NCBI GenBank assembly: GCA_033977485.1
Contig: CM066991.1
Coordinates: forward strand, 130,219,999-130,283,998
DNA: 64,000 bases
Direction: 5' to 3'
Source of the DNA: Hydrangea macrophylla
Lineage: Eukaryota > Streptophyta > Magnoliopsida > Cornales > Hydrangeaceae
In this document: positions 32,301 through 43,070 of the stretch, piece after piece
Position numbering within the stretch: position 1 is the first letter of the stretch
How the letters are laid out: the number at the start of each line of letters is the position of its first letter
Made by a program: the position numbers and the translations under genes
The notes under the pieces: model-generated
The model's database searches: none
Seen by the model: the letters and a program-made list of their open reading frames with translations, nothing else
What the model was told of the DNA's origin: nothing

Positions 32301-32795
32301 TGATACACCCAAAATTATGGGCAATTTCCTACTCAAGCTAGAAGACTAATGGAAAGTGTATCTATTTCCTAATCCAATTGGGAAACCCCCACAATTAATG
32401 ACAATCAATCCTAATACAATTAGGAAACCTACTTGATTAATGTCAATCTATATCAATAGGATTATATTTCCTTATCCATGTATGAGTAGGTCTCTTACAT
32501 CTATAAAAGAGACCTCTCACCCCCCATTGAAGGGACGGCCAACTCTCTAGTCTACACAGCACCTCTACAAAATTCACCATTATATGCATACACCCGGCCG
32601 ATATTACTGGTAGTGCCGCCCATCTTTGTTGGCTCACCAGGCCCGCCGGTGATCTGCTAGTGAACGTGCTCAGACACACCCGTGGACTTAGGTACCTTCA
32701 TTAACAGGGCCGAACCACATGCAAAAAATAGTCTCTCACTCTCTCTCTCCCTCCTAAATTGCTTTATTTACTCTTACCAACTTTTGGCATCATCA
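32301..32795 (+). repeat. 3' LTR of gag-only copy 2
   Basis: 495 bp, nearly identical to 29133-29627, preceded by a purine-rich AAATGGGGGGCAGC tract and followed by the ATACG target duplication. Confidence 0.93.
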
Positions 32796-32800
32796 ATACG

Positions 32801-33299
32801 TATTAATCTTTTATTTGAATCATCAAATTTAATGATGTATAGTTGTCGGGACCATGCCACCATGGTCGGCTTGATTAGCACGTGCATGGTTTTCTCTTTG
32901 ATTTTCCTTTGTTCTTTTTTGCATAAAACAATATTCGGACCCATATTCAATATGCACAATGTAAGTGGAGTAAGAGAACACATGAAGGTGAATCTTTTGC
33001 TTAGCCAAACTGGCCAAATAGTTAATTATTAGATAGGAGTAGATAGATATTCAATTGAAGAACTATTTCAAGACTTGACAATTAGCGCACGTCTTCTTCG
33101 TAGTTTAATTAATTAGGTCCTATCCTTGGAGGATCGGTTTGGTTAATTTATGCATTTGTTTTGGGAAAATAAAAGATAACCAATTTTTTTAAAATAAAAA
33201 ACTAGGAAGACGGCCCGTGTAATGCACGAGCATTGGATTTCGTAAAAAAAGATGCATTGTATGTTTTTTTTAACGTGGACAAGCAAGATAAATAAGTTT
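32801..33299. other. Intergenic DNA, nothing recognised
   Basis: About 500 bp of AT-rich sequence. A short frame through 32682-33029 starts inside the LTR and shows no domain. No gene is supported. Confidence 0.5.
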
Positions 33300-33576
33300 T
33301 ACTCCCTCTGTCCCATATTAAGAGTCCATGATGCCATTTTTTGATGTTCCATTTTAAGAGTCCTCTTTGAAAAGTCAAAGTACTTTAATAAACACTTTCC
33401 AAATTTGCTCTTTATTTTATCCAACTCTTCCATCTCTTTTTTTTGATATGACACTATAATTTTGAATTTCAAAAAGGGCAATATTGGAAAGTTGAAAATC
33501 TCACCAAAATCAATGTTGTCCCCTTAATAAGTTAGAATTCTCAAAAGAGACTCTTAAAATGGGACGGAGGGAGTAT
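33300..33576. mobile_element. Stowaway-like MITE, best-preserved copy
   Basis: The left end CTCCCTCTGTCCCATATTAA and the right end TTAAAATGGGACGGAGGGAG are near-perfect terminal inverted repeats flanked by TA. At 277 bp, non-coding and AT-rich, this fits a Tc1/mariner-derived Stowaway MITE. It is the reference copy for the degenerate ones at 410, 1090, 1489 and 24221. Confidence 0.85.
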
Positions 33577-33760
33577 TATTTTTTAAGATTATGTTAGAAA
33601 AATTTAGTTTAACAACAACTATATTAATTTATGTTTACCTATAATTTAAGGTACTTTTCTTTAACGTATAGATAATAAACAAGTATATATATATATGTAT
33701 ATATTGTCAGGCTCTAAAGAGGGCTCCTTCTCTTTATTAAAGAGACGGCCTCTGTTTTTG
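33577..33760. other. AT-rich spacer with MITE fragment
   Basis: It contains a short TA run (33686-33704). At about 33732-33760, TTATTAAAGAGACGGCCTCTG resembles the left arm of the MITE at 24646. The sequence seems to resume after the solo LTR as GTTTTGGCCG at 36135. Confidence 0.45.
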
Positions 33761-36134
33761 TGACGCCCCGCCCCGTCACGGTTCCCGGCGACGGGGTGTC
33801 AACCGGCGAAAGCACAATAATAATCCGTAATAGTAGGCTTTGACACCAATCGGTAACTCCCCGAGTCCTAGACTCCGAGGGTTACCTGAATTATATGTTC
33901 TGAAAGACATTCGTAAAACAAAATCTGGTTTCGTTTAGAAAATAACCTTTCTTAAAACAAAATGTTTTCAAGATAAGCAGCGGAAAAACAGAGTAAAGTT
34001 ATATTTTAATTTAAAAGCCGGTGGACTAACATTTGTCCAATTGAAACATAACATATTCTTTGAAATCAAAGTTTTATTACATTAACTAAATGATAATCCC
34101 CACACACGGGTCTTCAAACTTTAGCGGAAGCATTTTCAAGTCTCGGGGCCTTGCCCGTATCTATATTACCTGAAAAAAAAAAAAAAGAGTTTAATAGTCC
34201 ATAAGCCAAAAAGGCTCGTATAGTCATATAACCGCACAATAACATCTGTTATATAACATGCGTGAGTGCAATGAATGCCAATGTCAATGCATGAAAACCA
34301 TTTTCATGCCTTTTTAAACACTCACCCTCGATCGTCATTATCATTACCCGGACCTTGGGCTTCCCGTCCACGTAGGCCTAGCCTCAAATGTGCGGGACTG
34401 TGGGCCTTATGAATTACACGGATGCCTAGCATTTACCATTACGGGGGTTTCTTGCAGCACATCCTGCAATTCGAGTTCCTAGTGGTACCCATCTCACACG
34501 CTTACCCACAAATCCGGGATTTCTAACTTTTCAAAACAAAATCCCTCCTAGAGAGTTTGATGCATGGAAGCCTCTAAGGTCTTCCCTTTTTAAAACCTGG
34601 AAGCCTCTAAGGTCTTCCCTTTTCAAAAATTGAAAGCCTCTAAAGTCTTTCATCCTAAAATCATTTTCGTTTTCGTGTTCATGCTCATGCTTATGAAATG
34701 ATATGACATATGCGAGCTCTAAGCATACAGACATATTCAATATTTCATAAGACAGATTATTAAGGCATGCTATCAATTCAAAGCAACACAATAGACATGC
34801 TGAAATTATCCAGGTAAACACATAAGGCATAGCAACTCAAGTAAACATGTAAGTGCACTATTAACATGTTATATAATTTTATTGAGGGTTATACGGAACT
34901 ACCGTTCACCGAGGATAGACTGAATAATTAATCAGAATAGAAACCGGAACTGCTTAATCTGTTACAAATCTCAATATACAATAATGCGCGTATATTAGTG
35001 AGGTACAACACCTCAACGCATGAGTACAACTACTACAAAGGCAAAGTACGACTATTAAAGCTTAGGGTACAAGGTCCCTTAGCTAGCAACAGACTTAAAT
35101 ACAACAAAACAGAAGATTTTACCAAACTGCATGAGGTCTCGCGTGCAGGCTGCTCGCGCGTGACTTCGCTCGCGCGGAATGCGTTCAGTAAGGCCACGTG
35201 GTTATTTTCAAAACAAATTTTCAAAAATAGCCTCGTCGCGCGCGCGAGGTATCACAGAATCGTCTTCTTCCCTTTCCTTCTCCTGTTTTGAAATCAAACA
35301 CTGGTTTTGACCCATTTTGAAAACGTAATTAAAAATAGACTTCCAATATATGAATCTCTTCCTTTTTTCGCGTAGATTTCAAATATGAAATCAGTTTTTC
35401 AAGAATCAAAACACAGCTCCTGATTTTATCGAAAAACCGAATGGTGACAAAACTTTAATTCGACCGTTCGTCGCAACCGCTATGAATAAGCTTTTGAAAT
35501 TTGAAATGGAGCCTCGTGGGATCGAGACCTTTCATTTGATATAAAGAATTCACGTTTCTGTGACAGTTTTTCTGCTCGCTATTTTTGGACCCTTAATGAG
35601 ATATATATATATACATATATATGAAATTCTATATATAAATATATCTACAGTGATATAAGAACTGAAATTACTATCATGAACTTTACAGAAGCTTACCCAA
35701 ATCCAATTATCCAAAGCTTTGAATCCAAAGGCTCACTTGAATGAGTATAAATGATATATGTGTGTGTGTGTATGAAAAACAATATGTATGTGTGTGTGTG
35801 TACCCGAGATAGAGAGACAGTGGAGAGAATGAGAGTTGTTGAGAGGCAGAGAGTTGTGAGAGTTATGAAATTGGGGAGGGTGTGTAGTGTATATATAACT
35901 ATGAATTTCTATGCCTCCAAGTATTTGTGAAGCAAAAGCTTCACATACACAAATTGTATATACGCGCACACATAATGCACAATCTGTTGAATTGGGCTCC
36001 AAGTTCTACAGAGAATTTCTTGTGTGTGTTGAGCTCACATAATGATACACACACACAGGTGCAAATTAATACTGAACAATTCTCAAATCTGGAATATCTG
36101 TATCAAAGCATGAAATTAAATACGGGGTATTACA
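33761..36134 (-). mobile_element. Solo LTR, family F (2.4 kb)
   Basis: The minus-strand LTR runs from TGTAATACCCCG (36134) to GGGGCGTCA (33761). No internal region, PBS or PPT accompanies it, so it is a solo LTR. The flanking strings GTTTTTG (33754-33760) and GTTTTG (36135-36140) look like a target duplication with a one-base T-run difference. A minus-strand TATA-like TTATATATAC lies near 35890. A GG|GTAAGC donor follows ~200 bp downstream (GT at 35695-35696). A strong acceptor, a T-run then CAG|GTAA, has its AG at 34170-34171. The region near 35110-35250 is CG-rich, with 'gctcgcgcg' repeats. Microsatellites occur at about 35600-35645 and 35758-35802. Confidence 0.75.
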
Positions 36135-36389
36135 GTTTTGGCCGTTATAGGTGACATAAATTGCATTAGACCTATATAGGTGATAATATTTTGCACCTAT
36201 AGAGTGGACACTAGATATGCTACGGTTTCGCCTAAAGGAGAAACTGTAGTGATGTCAATAGTTCATCTGTTTAGAATTTATAATTCTATATTAAAGATAG
36301 ACTCAAGGCCTTAAAGTGAGCATTGTCCTATTTCAGTGATTGTTCCCACTTCGTTGCACTCTCATGCATCTAGCATTCCAACTCTTAAT
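36135..36389. other. Spacer with a hairpin ending in CACTAC
   Basis: At 36219-36250, CTACGGTTTCGCC...GAAACTGTAG folds into an imperfect hairpin. Read on the minus strand it begins CACTACAGTTTCTCC, reminiscent of a CACTA transposon end. No matching second end was found, so this is only suggestive. The decayed copia gag begins at about 36390. Confidence 0.3.
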
Positions 36390-36888
36390 GGGTAATTTTT
36401 TTTGGAATGGTATAAACAAGTCCAATTCACACTAGGTGTGTTAGATCTTGACATGACACTGTTGGTTGACAAACCTGAGGAAGTTACTGCTGAAAGTACT
36501 GCAGTACAGGTTGACATGATGAAAGCCTAGGAGAGATCGAGCAGACTTAGTCTTATGTTTATGAGGATGACCATAGCTAATAACATTAAGACTTTTCTTC
36601 CTCAAACTAATAGCGCATTGGAACTTTAGACTGCTATTAAAGAACGTTTTAAATTAGCAGATAAGTCACTAGCAGGCACACTTATGGCAGAATTTAACTA
36701 CTGTCAAATATGATGGTAATAGAGGGGTTCAAGAACATATCCTCTATATGATTGACAAAGCTACAAAATTAGGAGCACTAGGAATGCAAGTGGATGAATC
36801 CTTCTTAGTATAGTTTATTCTCAATTCACTCCCTTCTCAGTTCGGCCCATTCAAAATTCACTATAATACTCATAAAGATAAACGGAAT
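36390..36888 (+). pseudogene. Copia gag remnant
   Basis: Readable segments include VDKPEEVTAEST, RLSLMFMRMTIANNIK, KERFKLADKSLAGTL and GVQEHILYMIDKATKLG, typical of plant copia gag (UBN2/DUF4219 type). At least three in-frame stops occur (near 36529, 36627 and 36811), with a frameshift near 36700. It is not translatable as one protein. Confidence 0.75.
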
Positions 36889-37575
36889 TTGAATGAGTTG
36901 ACTAGTATGTGTATTCAAGAAAAAGTGAGATTAAGGCAAGAAGGACCCCACTCTGTGCTGGTTGTGACTCATGAAGTTAAAAAGAAAGGAAAGTTTGTGA
37001 AAAGAAAGAGGATTCCACCAAAGAAAGCTGATGGACCTGGGAAAAGTAGCCAGGGCCATGGAAAGTTTATTGTCATATGTTATTTTTGTGGCAAGAAAGG
37101 TCATGGCAAGAGAGGTATCAATCTTTCTTTTGTATGTTATGAATCAAATCTTGTTGAAGTTCCTTTTAATACTCGGTGGATTGACTCTGGGGCTTCAACT
37201 TACACAACAAATTCAATACAGGGATTCCTTACAACCCGGAACCCAAAGGAAAGTGAACGATTCATTTATATGGGGAACCGTCTCAAAGCGGAAGTGGTAT
37301 TTGTTGGAACCTACCGCCTGCTCTTGGAGACGGGTCATAAGATGGATCTTATGGACACTTTTTATGTACCTTCAATTTCTAGGAATTTAGTTTCTCTATC
37401 CAGATTAGATGTTGCTAGATATTCAGTTTTATTTGGTTGTGCGAAACTTAATTTAATGTATAACTCTATTATGGTTGGTTCTGGTATTTTATATGACGGT
37501 CTTTATAAAATTTCCTTGAATCACGAGTTTGCACAATCTTTAATAGCCCTGCATTCGAATGTTGGTTCAAAATGA
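36889..37575 (+). pseudogene. Copia gag C-terminus and protease fragment
   Basis: An open stretch of 228 codons. The zinc knuckle begins CYFCGKKGHGKR, but the fourth ligand is missing because a short piece seems deleted before GINLSF. The protease follows, with the catalytic WIDSGAST (about residues 97-104) and a flap-like region (FVPS-type FYVPSISRNLVSLSRL). The frame ends at a stop where the gag-pre-integrase domain would continue. Confidence 0.8.
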
Positions 37576-38330
37576 GGTCTAATTAATGAAAACTCTTCAA
37601 TCTTGTGGCATAAAAGACTGGAGCATATTTCCAGGGATAGAATTGAGAGATTGGTGAAAACTAGGATTTTGGATCACCTAGACTTCACTGATTTTCAAGT
37701 GTGTGTGGAATGCATTAAGGAAAAGTAAACCAAGCACACTAAGAAAGGTGCCACAAGAAGTACTAAGCTTCTTGAGATAATTCATACAGATATTTGTGGA
37801 CCACTCTTCATTCCATATTTTGCTGGAGAGAAGTACTTTATCACCTTTATAGATGATTTTTTTCGCTATGATTATGTATATCTAATACATGAAAAGTCTC
37901 AAGCTGTTGACATCCTTGAGGTGTTCATTACTAAGGTCGAGAGGCATTTAGATAAAAAGGTTAAAATAGTGAGATCTGATCGAGGTGGTGAGTTCTATGG
38001 TAGATATGATGAGATAGGTCAAAATCCTGGCTCATTTGCCAAATTTCTTGAAAAGCATGGCATTTGTGCTCATACACAATGCCAGGTATGCCACAGTTGA
38101 ATGGAGTTGCTGAAAGGCGTAATCGTACTCTTTTGGATATGGTTAGGAGTATGATGAGTTTTTCAACTGTACCTGATTCATTGTGGGGTGAAGCATTAAA
38201 GACTGCAATGTATATCTTGAATAGGGTTGATAGTAAGGCTGTCCCAACAACTCTTTTTGAGTTGTGGACTGGTAAGAAGCCTAGTTTGAGACATTTACAT
38301 ATTTTGGGTTGTCCAGCATAACCAAGGATC
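37576..38330 (+). pseudogene. Copia integrase remnant
   Basis: The gag-pre-integrase motif LWHKRLEHIS is followed by a Cys pair (CVEC), a stop at about 37726, then the rve core: HTDICGPL, YFITFIDDFFRY, KIVRSDRGGEF. After a frameshift near 38080 come QLNGVAERRNRTLLDMVRSM and TPTTLFELW-like text. The catalytic D, D and E are all visible but lie in two frames. Confidence 0.85.
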
Positions 38331-38730
38331 TTCAACCCACATGAGAAAAAAGTTAGATTCAAGGACCACATCTGGATATTTCATTGGTTATCCAATAAGT
38401 CCAAAGGTACAAATTTTATTGTCTTAACCATAGTACGAGGATTGTGGAAACCGGTAATACCAGATTCCTAGAGAATGGCGAAGTTAGTGGGAGTGATGAA
38501 TCAAGAAAGGTTAATCTTGAAGAACTAAGAGTGGATATCCCACCACCCTTTCCTCCTCGAGAAATTGATGTTCCTCATGCTATTCAACCAGTTGAGGGAA
38601 ATGAACAACATAATGGAAATAATTCAACACTTCATAAGGATGTTGCCATTGAAAATAATGTTGTACCACCACAACCGGTAGTTCTGAGGAAATCTCAGAG
38701 GGAAAGAAACCTACCATTTCAGATGATTAT
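38331..38730 (+). pseudogene. Copia integrase-RT linker remnant
   Basis: Low-conservation linker. It contains VVLRKSQRERNLPFQ, the basic motif that usually precedes the copia reverse transcriptase, and an acidic-polar stretch before it. At least one frameshift (near 38710) separates it from the RT. Confidence 0.65.
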
Positions 38731-39514
38731 GTGGTATATCTACAAGAATCTGATTTTGATATTGGGATTAATAAGGATTCGGTTTCATTTTCACAAGCCA
38801 CAGAAAGTGATAATTCTAGTAAATGGATCGATGCTATGAATGAAGAGTTGAAATCGATGGACCAGAATGATGTCTGGGATCTCGTTGAATTGCCTAATAG
38901 TTGTAAGAAAGTCAGCTGTAAATGGGTCTTTAAGACCAAGCGCGACGCTAAAGGCAATATCGAGAGGTATAAGGCCAGACTTGTGGTTAAAAATTTCACT
39001 CAGAAAGAGGGCATTGATTATAGAGAAACCTTCTCTCCGGTATCTAAGAAGGTCTAATTTAGAATTATCATGGCACTTGTAGCACATTATGATCTAGAGT
39101 TACATCAAATGGATCTGAAAACTGCTTTTTTAAATGAAAATTTGGATGAGGATATCTACATGGAACAACCAGAAGGGTTCATAAAGAAAGGAAAAGAACA
39201 TTTGGCTTGCAAATTAAATAAATCTATTTACGGTCTTAAAACAAGCTTCCAGGCAATGGTATATAAAGTTTAATGATACCATTACTTCTTTTGGATTTAA
39301 GGAAAACACTGTTGGCCAGTGTATTTATCTAAAGATTAGTGAGAGCAAGTTTATCTTTTTAGTCCTTTATGTGGATAATATTTTGTTAGCTAGTAGTGAT
39401 CTTGGTTTGTTGCACGAAACCAATGAGTATCTTTCTAAGTGCTTTAAGATGATTGATATGGGTGAGGCATCCTATGTCATTGGCATAGAGATCTTTAGGG
39501 ATCGATCTTGAGGA
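38731..39514 (+). pseudogene. Copia reverse transcriptase remnant
   Basis: It shows WIDAMNEELKSMDQNDVWDLVELP, CKWVFKTKRDAKGNIERYKARLVVK, then a stop (39055). Next is LELHQMDLKTAFLNENLDEDIYMEQPEGF with the first catalytic Asp, IYGLK, a frameshift near 39255, and the active-site region LYVDN at about 39365-39379. The second Asp of the usual YVDD is Asn (codon 39377-39379), which would abolish polymerase activity. A stop follows at about 39509. Confidence 0.9.
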
Positions 39515-40348
39515 TTGTTGGAACTGTCTCAGAAAGGTTATATCAATCGAATCTTGGAAAGATTTAATATGCAGCTGTGTTCAGTCAGTGATGCACCTAT
39601 CATGAAAGGTGACAAGTTAAATGAAAGTCAGTGCCCTAGGAATGACTTAGAAAAGGAACAAATGAAGAAAGTTTCATATGCATCAGCTGTGGGGAGCTTA
39701 ATGTATGCTCAGACTTGTACCAGACCGGATATTAGCTTTGCAGTTGGAATGTTAGGTAGATATTAAAGTAATCCAGGAATGGAACACTGGAAAGCAGCAA
39801 AGAAAGTTATGCGATATCTTCAAGGGACGAAGGATTATATGCTCACATATAGGAGATCAGATCAATTAGAAGTGATCGGGTGCTTTGACTCGGATTTTGG
39901 TGGTTGCTTAGATAGCAGAAAGTCCACATCAGGCTTTGTGTTTCTGCTAGCTGGTGGAGCAATCTCGTGGAAAAGTGTGAAGTAGTCCATTATTGCTTCA
40001 TCCACGATGGAGGCCGAATTTGTAGCATGCTTTGAGGCCACGAGTCATGCTTTATGGTTGCGGAATTTTATTTCAAGACTTGGTGTTGTTGACTCCATTG
40101 CCAAGCCGCTGAAAATTTATTGTGACAATACCGCAGCAGTTTTCTTCTCTAAGAATGGAAAGTATTCTAGTGGTTCCAAGCACATGGAACTGAAGTACTT
40201 GGTTATTAGAGAAAGAGTCCAGAAACAGCAAGTGTCAATTGAAAATTTGAGCACTACACTTATGATTGCTGATCCATTGACTAAGGGATTACCTCCAAAG
40301 ACATATAAGGAACATGTTGTAAGGATGGGTCTTTTGAGTAATCAATGA
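39515..40348 (+). pseudogene. Copia RT C-terminus and RNase H remnant
   Basis: It contains YASAVGSLMYAQTCTRPDISFAVG, a stop (39765), HWKAAKKVMRYLQGTKDYMLTY and a stop (39983). The RNase H segment has MEAEFVACFEATSHALWLRNF and IYCDNTAAVFFSKN, and ends ADPLTKGLPPKTYKEHV. The last 113-codon stretch is open. The motifs are clear but the frame is interrupted. Confidence 0.9.
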
Positions 40349-40747
40349 TGTAAATGATGGATATTTCAGTTGTAGTGTAATTGACATTTACGCGCAATTA
40401 AAGTTTGTTTATGTTATTTCCTATTTTCAATTATGTGTACACAATTTATGTTTAATTGTTTGATAAACAGGAAATGTCTTAACAAGACACATTACATGGG
40501 CATTACAGAATAATAGACTAAGGTTGGTACAGGTTATTAATGGCGTGGTGCATGGAAGGAAATACGACACAAATGTTGTACAACCGTTATGACTCACATT
40601 GATAGTCTATGCTAATCTTAGTATAGCAGTAACTGACAGTTTGGGTGTACTGGCCTAATTATGGAAATTTGTGATCACATTAAAGTTTTATATGTGGAAT
40701 CCAACTAAGTCAAGTATCATAATCAGTGTAGTGGACCAAGTGGGGAA

Positions 40748-41205
40748 TGTAAATTTCTACGTGACTTTTAGAAGTCCTATTAAATATGGCCCACTAGTCT
40801 TCTATGTTAGTTGAACTCCACTAACTATTTAGCCAATAGAAGATTGTCCCAATTAATATATATATGTGTATATATATATATATATATAAAAGATATACGT
40901 TATTAATTGTTGAGGGAATCAATGATTGAATGGTTCATCTTTCAACAGTTATTAAATACGAGACTTTTCATATTCAGTAATTATGAAAGTCATTACGTAT
41001 TTCAAAACCGTCTTTATGACAGTCATTAATAGGCTACTTTCTCTCCTTTATAAAAGGTACACCCTACCCCTTGAAAGTTAACCTCAAACAATCATAGAAA
41101 TAAGGGTGTACATAACTGAGAGACAGAGAGAAGAAGGTGAAGCCTAGAATGAAGTGCAATCTAAGGGGTTCCAATTCTGTCTCTCAATATCAATGGCGAA
41201 TAACA
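40748..41205 (+). repeat. Putative copia 3' LTR
   Basis: It follows a purine-rich GGACCAAGTGGGGAA, the usual form of a copia polypurine tract, and starts TGTAAATTTC. TTATAAAAGG at 41048-41057 is a good TATA box. The proposed end, GAATAACA at 41205, is a guess because no second LTR is available for comparison. The 400 bp between the pol end and this point (40349-40747) would be 3' untranslated sequence. Confidence 0.5.
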
Positions 41206-42226
41206 GTATGTAAAATTATATATGATTCCTTAAGATGTATTATATTCAAGATCTTGGCATATAAAATTATTTCCGCATAATAGTTTTATGAATTAAATTC
41301 TTAGAAGTAGGACCACCTTCAATAATGATGGAACAACTTTAACGTTCTCTAATCAAAATCAAGTGGTCCACTACCATATGTGTTTGAAAAGTATTTGAGA
41401 TACAAAATTTGGGAATCATAACATTATTGTTTATGTATATGAAATTTATAAAATTTTAAAACTAGCTTAAAATATTAACTCTTATAATTTTTAACTTTAG
41501 CGAAATGATCCATGTCTATATACAATTATAACACTCATTGTCATAAATCATAACATATAATAATACATGACAAGATTACAAACCACAAATCTCACTACTC
41601 TCAAATTAAATAGGTGAAAAACTTCACATATTAAATTGTGATCTTCCAGATAAAATAAAAAAATCATACTTTAAATATATTTATATATATATATTAATAT
41701 ATTTATATATATATATAAATAGATCATAAAAAAAATTATCTCAAAGACGCTCCCTCAAACCCCTATGAAGCCCTATTGAGTAGCTTAATTAGTAATGGAG
41801 AGCCATTATAGGCAGGGCGGAAATAGAAATTTACCATCTTGCTATTGGTGTCATTTCTTTCTGGAGCCAAATCCAAAAAAAATCTTTTCAACAAACTAGT
41901 GGGTTTCGTTGTTTTGGACATGTTTACTATTCAACAAATTAGATTTGGGCTATCAAAATCATAAACTGTCATTTTACGTTTGAATTCTCAATAAGAATAA
42001 TCACTCAAAAGCGACTAGTTAAAGAAGGGAATTAAATTTTTTTTTTTAGAGAAATTTCAGCTTCTACTATTGAACATGCCACTATACAGTATTTCTGTTA
42101 ATTACACTACAATGTTGATGGACACCAAAGTTTGATGGATATTCAATTTTTAATGATTATAGTTAAAATTCACCTCTATCTTTTTGAATCTGTAACCAAT
42201 ATTTCTTTTATTAGCTAGTGGTCACG
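41206..42226. other. AT-rich intergenic DNA, no gene seen
   Basis: It contains an (AT)n palindromic block at about 41675-41720 and, near 41390-41435, a 'tttgagatacaaaatttggga' segment. Similar text occurs near 11610-11650 and 46978-47008, marking fragments of a shared short repeat. Confidence 0.5.
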
Positions 42227-42600
42227 TGCATGTATTGACATATATATGTAGGGGCAAGGGGACTCAAGTCCCACCCTGATTTTTGAAAAATATCTTATAT
42301 TATTTTTACACTTAAGTATATATTCTTTCTAAATTAAAAAATTCTCTATTTTACACTTAAGCTCCCCTCTCAAGTATGAAACACTAAACTTATTGGTCTT
42401 AATTTGTAGTAATAAATGTCATTTTATTGTATCTTTGGTGCCAATTAGTACAAACTTTTCTAATTCCTTCCTCTGTCCAAAAAATATGTATGAATAGACC
42501 AAGAAAATATCGCTTAGGGGGCATTGCCCCTGCACTCTGTAAACTCACTACCCCTTTCACACTATCAAGCCCCCCCAATACCAAATTTCTAGATCCGTAT
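42227..42600. repeat. Fragments resembling the 11402-11897 TIR family
   Basis: 'ggggcaaggggactcaagtc' near 42252, and 'atcgcttagggggcattgcc' near 42509, recall the GC-rich ends of the element at 11402-11897 and of the 195-310 block. The frame across it shows no domain. Confidence 0.35.
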
Positions 42601-42764
42601 ATGGTCTCGTGCGAGGACATAGATGTTAGGGCTCGAGCGAGAGGGGCGAGGTTCGAACCTTGGTATGAGTGTGGCATAGAGAGCCTTTTTTCCAAATAAT
42701 AGACTAAGCCATTGCTCAATCTGTGACTAGGTAGTACGACTATAAAGAAGAAGAAGATGAAGGA

Positions 42765-42850
42765 AAAAATTCCCCCACAAGGAGAATCGAACCCATCCCC
42801 TCCCACTTGAGGGAGAGGAGGTGATGTCACTTAACCACAAGGGTCTTGCA
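42765..42850 (-). ncRNA. tRNA-derived SINE-like head (minus strand)
   Basis: On the minus strand a box A-like TTGTGGTTAAGTGACATC (42840-42823) is followed about 30 bp later by a box B-like GGGTTCGATTCTC (42794-42782). This is the spacing of an RNA polymerase III internal promoter. No tRNA cloverleaf is complete, so a SINE head is more likely than a functional tRNA gene. A second box B-like GGTTCGAACC in plus orientation lies near 42651, raising the possibility of two SINE fragments head to head. Confidence 0.45.
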
Positions 42851-42907
42851 CTAGTATCACATGTTCAGCAATCAAGGACCAAACTTTTTTTTAGCAATAA
42901 TGATATA

Positions 42908-43070
42908 CCCACATCTCCAACCACACCTTCAATCACATTCTTGTTTTAAATGCATGTACTCTGTGTTGTGTAAGTGGTGCACATAAAAGTGTAAAAAAAT
43001 CAAACTTCACATAAGGTATATACATTTAAAATATAAGATGTGATTGAAGATGTGGTTGAAGATGTGAGTG
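42908..43070. mobile_element. Foldback MITE with ~45-bp inverted repeats
   Basis: The left arm CCCACATCTCCAACCACACC and the reverse complement of the right arm CTCACATCTTCAACCACATC continue matching through 'ttcaatcacat...ttttaaatg'. The centre (tgtgttgtg, aaaagtgtaaaaa) matches the MITE at 1727-1888. About 163 bp, non-coding. Its target duplication is unclear. Confidence 0.65.

Larger units (their letters stand above)
29133..32795 (+). mobile_element. Gag-only non-autonomous LTR retrotransposon, copy 2
   Basis: Complete element: 5' LTR 29133-29627, PBS 29631-29648, gag 29689-31080, non-coding repeat region 31081-32284, PPT 32285-32300 (AAATGGGGGGCAGC) and 3' LTR 32301-32795. A perfect 5-bp target duplication, ATACG, lies at 29128-29132 and 32796-32800. 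By eye the two 495-bp LTRs differ at about six positions, so the insertion is fairly young. It is the inverted relative of copy 1, 656 bp away, but each has its own target site. They are therefore independent insertions. Confidence 0.95.
36390..41205 (+). mobile_element. Degenerate Ty1/copia element, 5'-truncated
   Basis: Domains occur in copia order: gag, protease, integrase, reverse transcriptase, RNase H, then a presumed 3' LTR. Integrase before reverse transcriptase is the defining Ty1/copia order. No PBS or 5' LTR is found upstream. Coding sequence is interrupted by at least eight stop codons and several frameshifts, so no functional polyprotein can be made. All pieces lie on the plus strand with no large rearrangement. 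Decay is by point mutation, small indels and loss of the 5' end. Confidence 0.9.

Noticed and set aside
36219..36250. End of a CACTA transposon
   Set aside because: Only one CACTAC-like end and a hairpin are seen; no partner end or 3-bp duplication could be shown.
36889..37575. Intact copia gag-protease gene
   Set aside because: Upstream gag has stops and a frameshift, the zinc knuckle lacks a ligand, and the frame stops before integrase.
42645..42665. Functional tRNA gene suggested by GGTTCGAACC
   Set aside because: No acceptor stem or full cloverleaf could be laid out; a SINE or chance box B is more likely.
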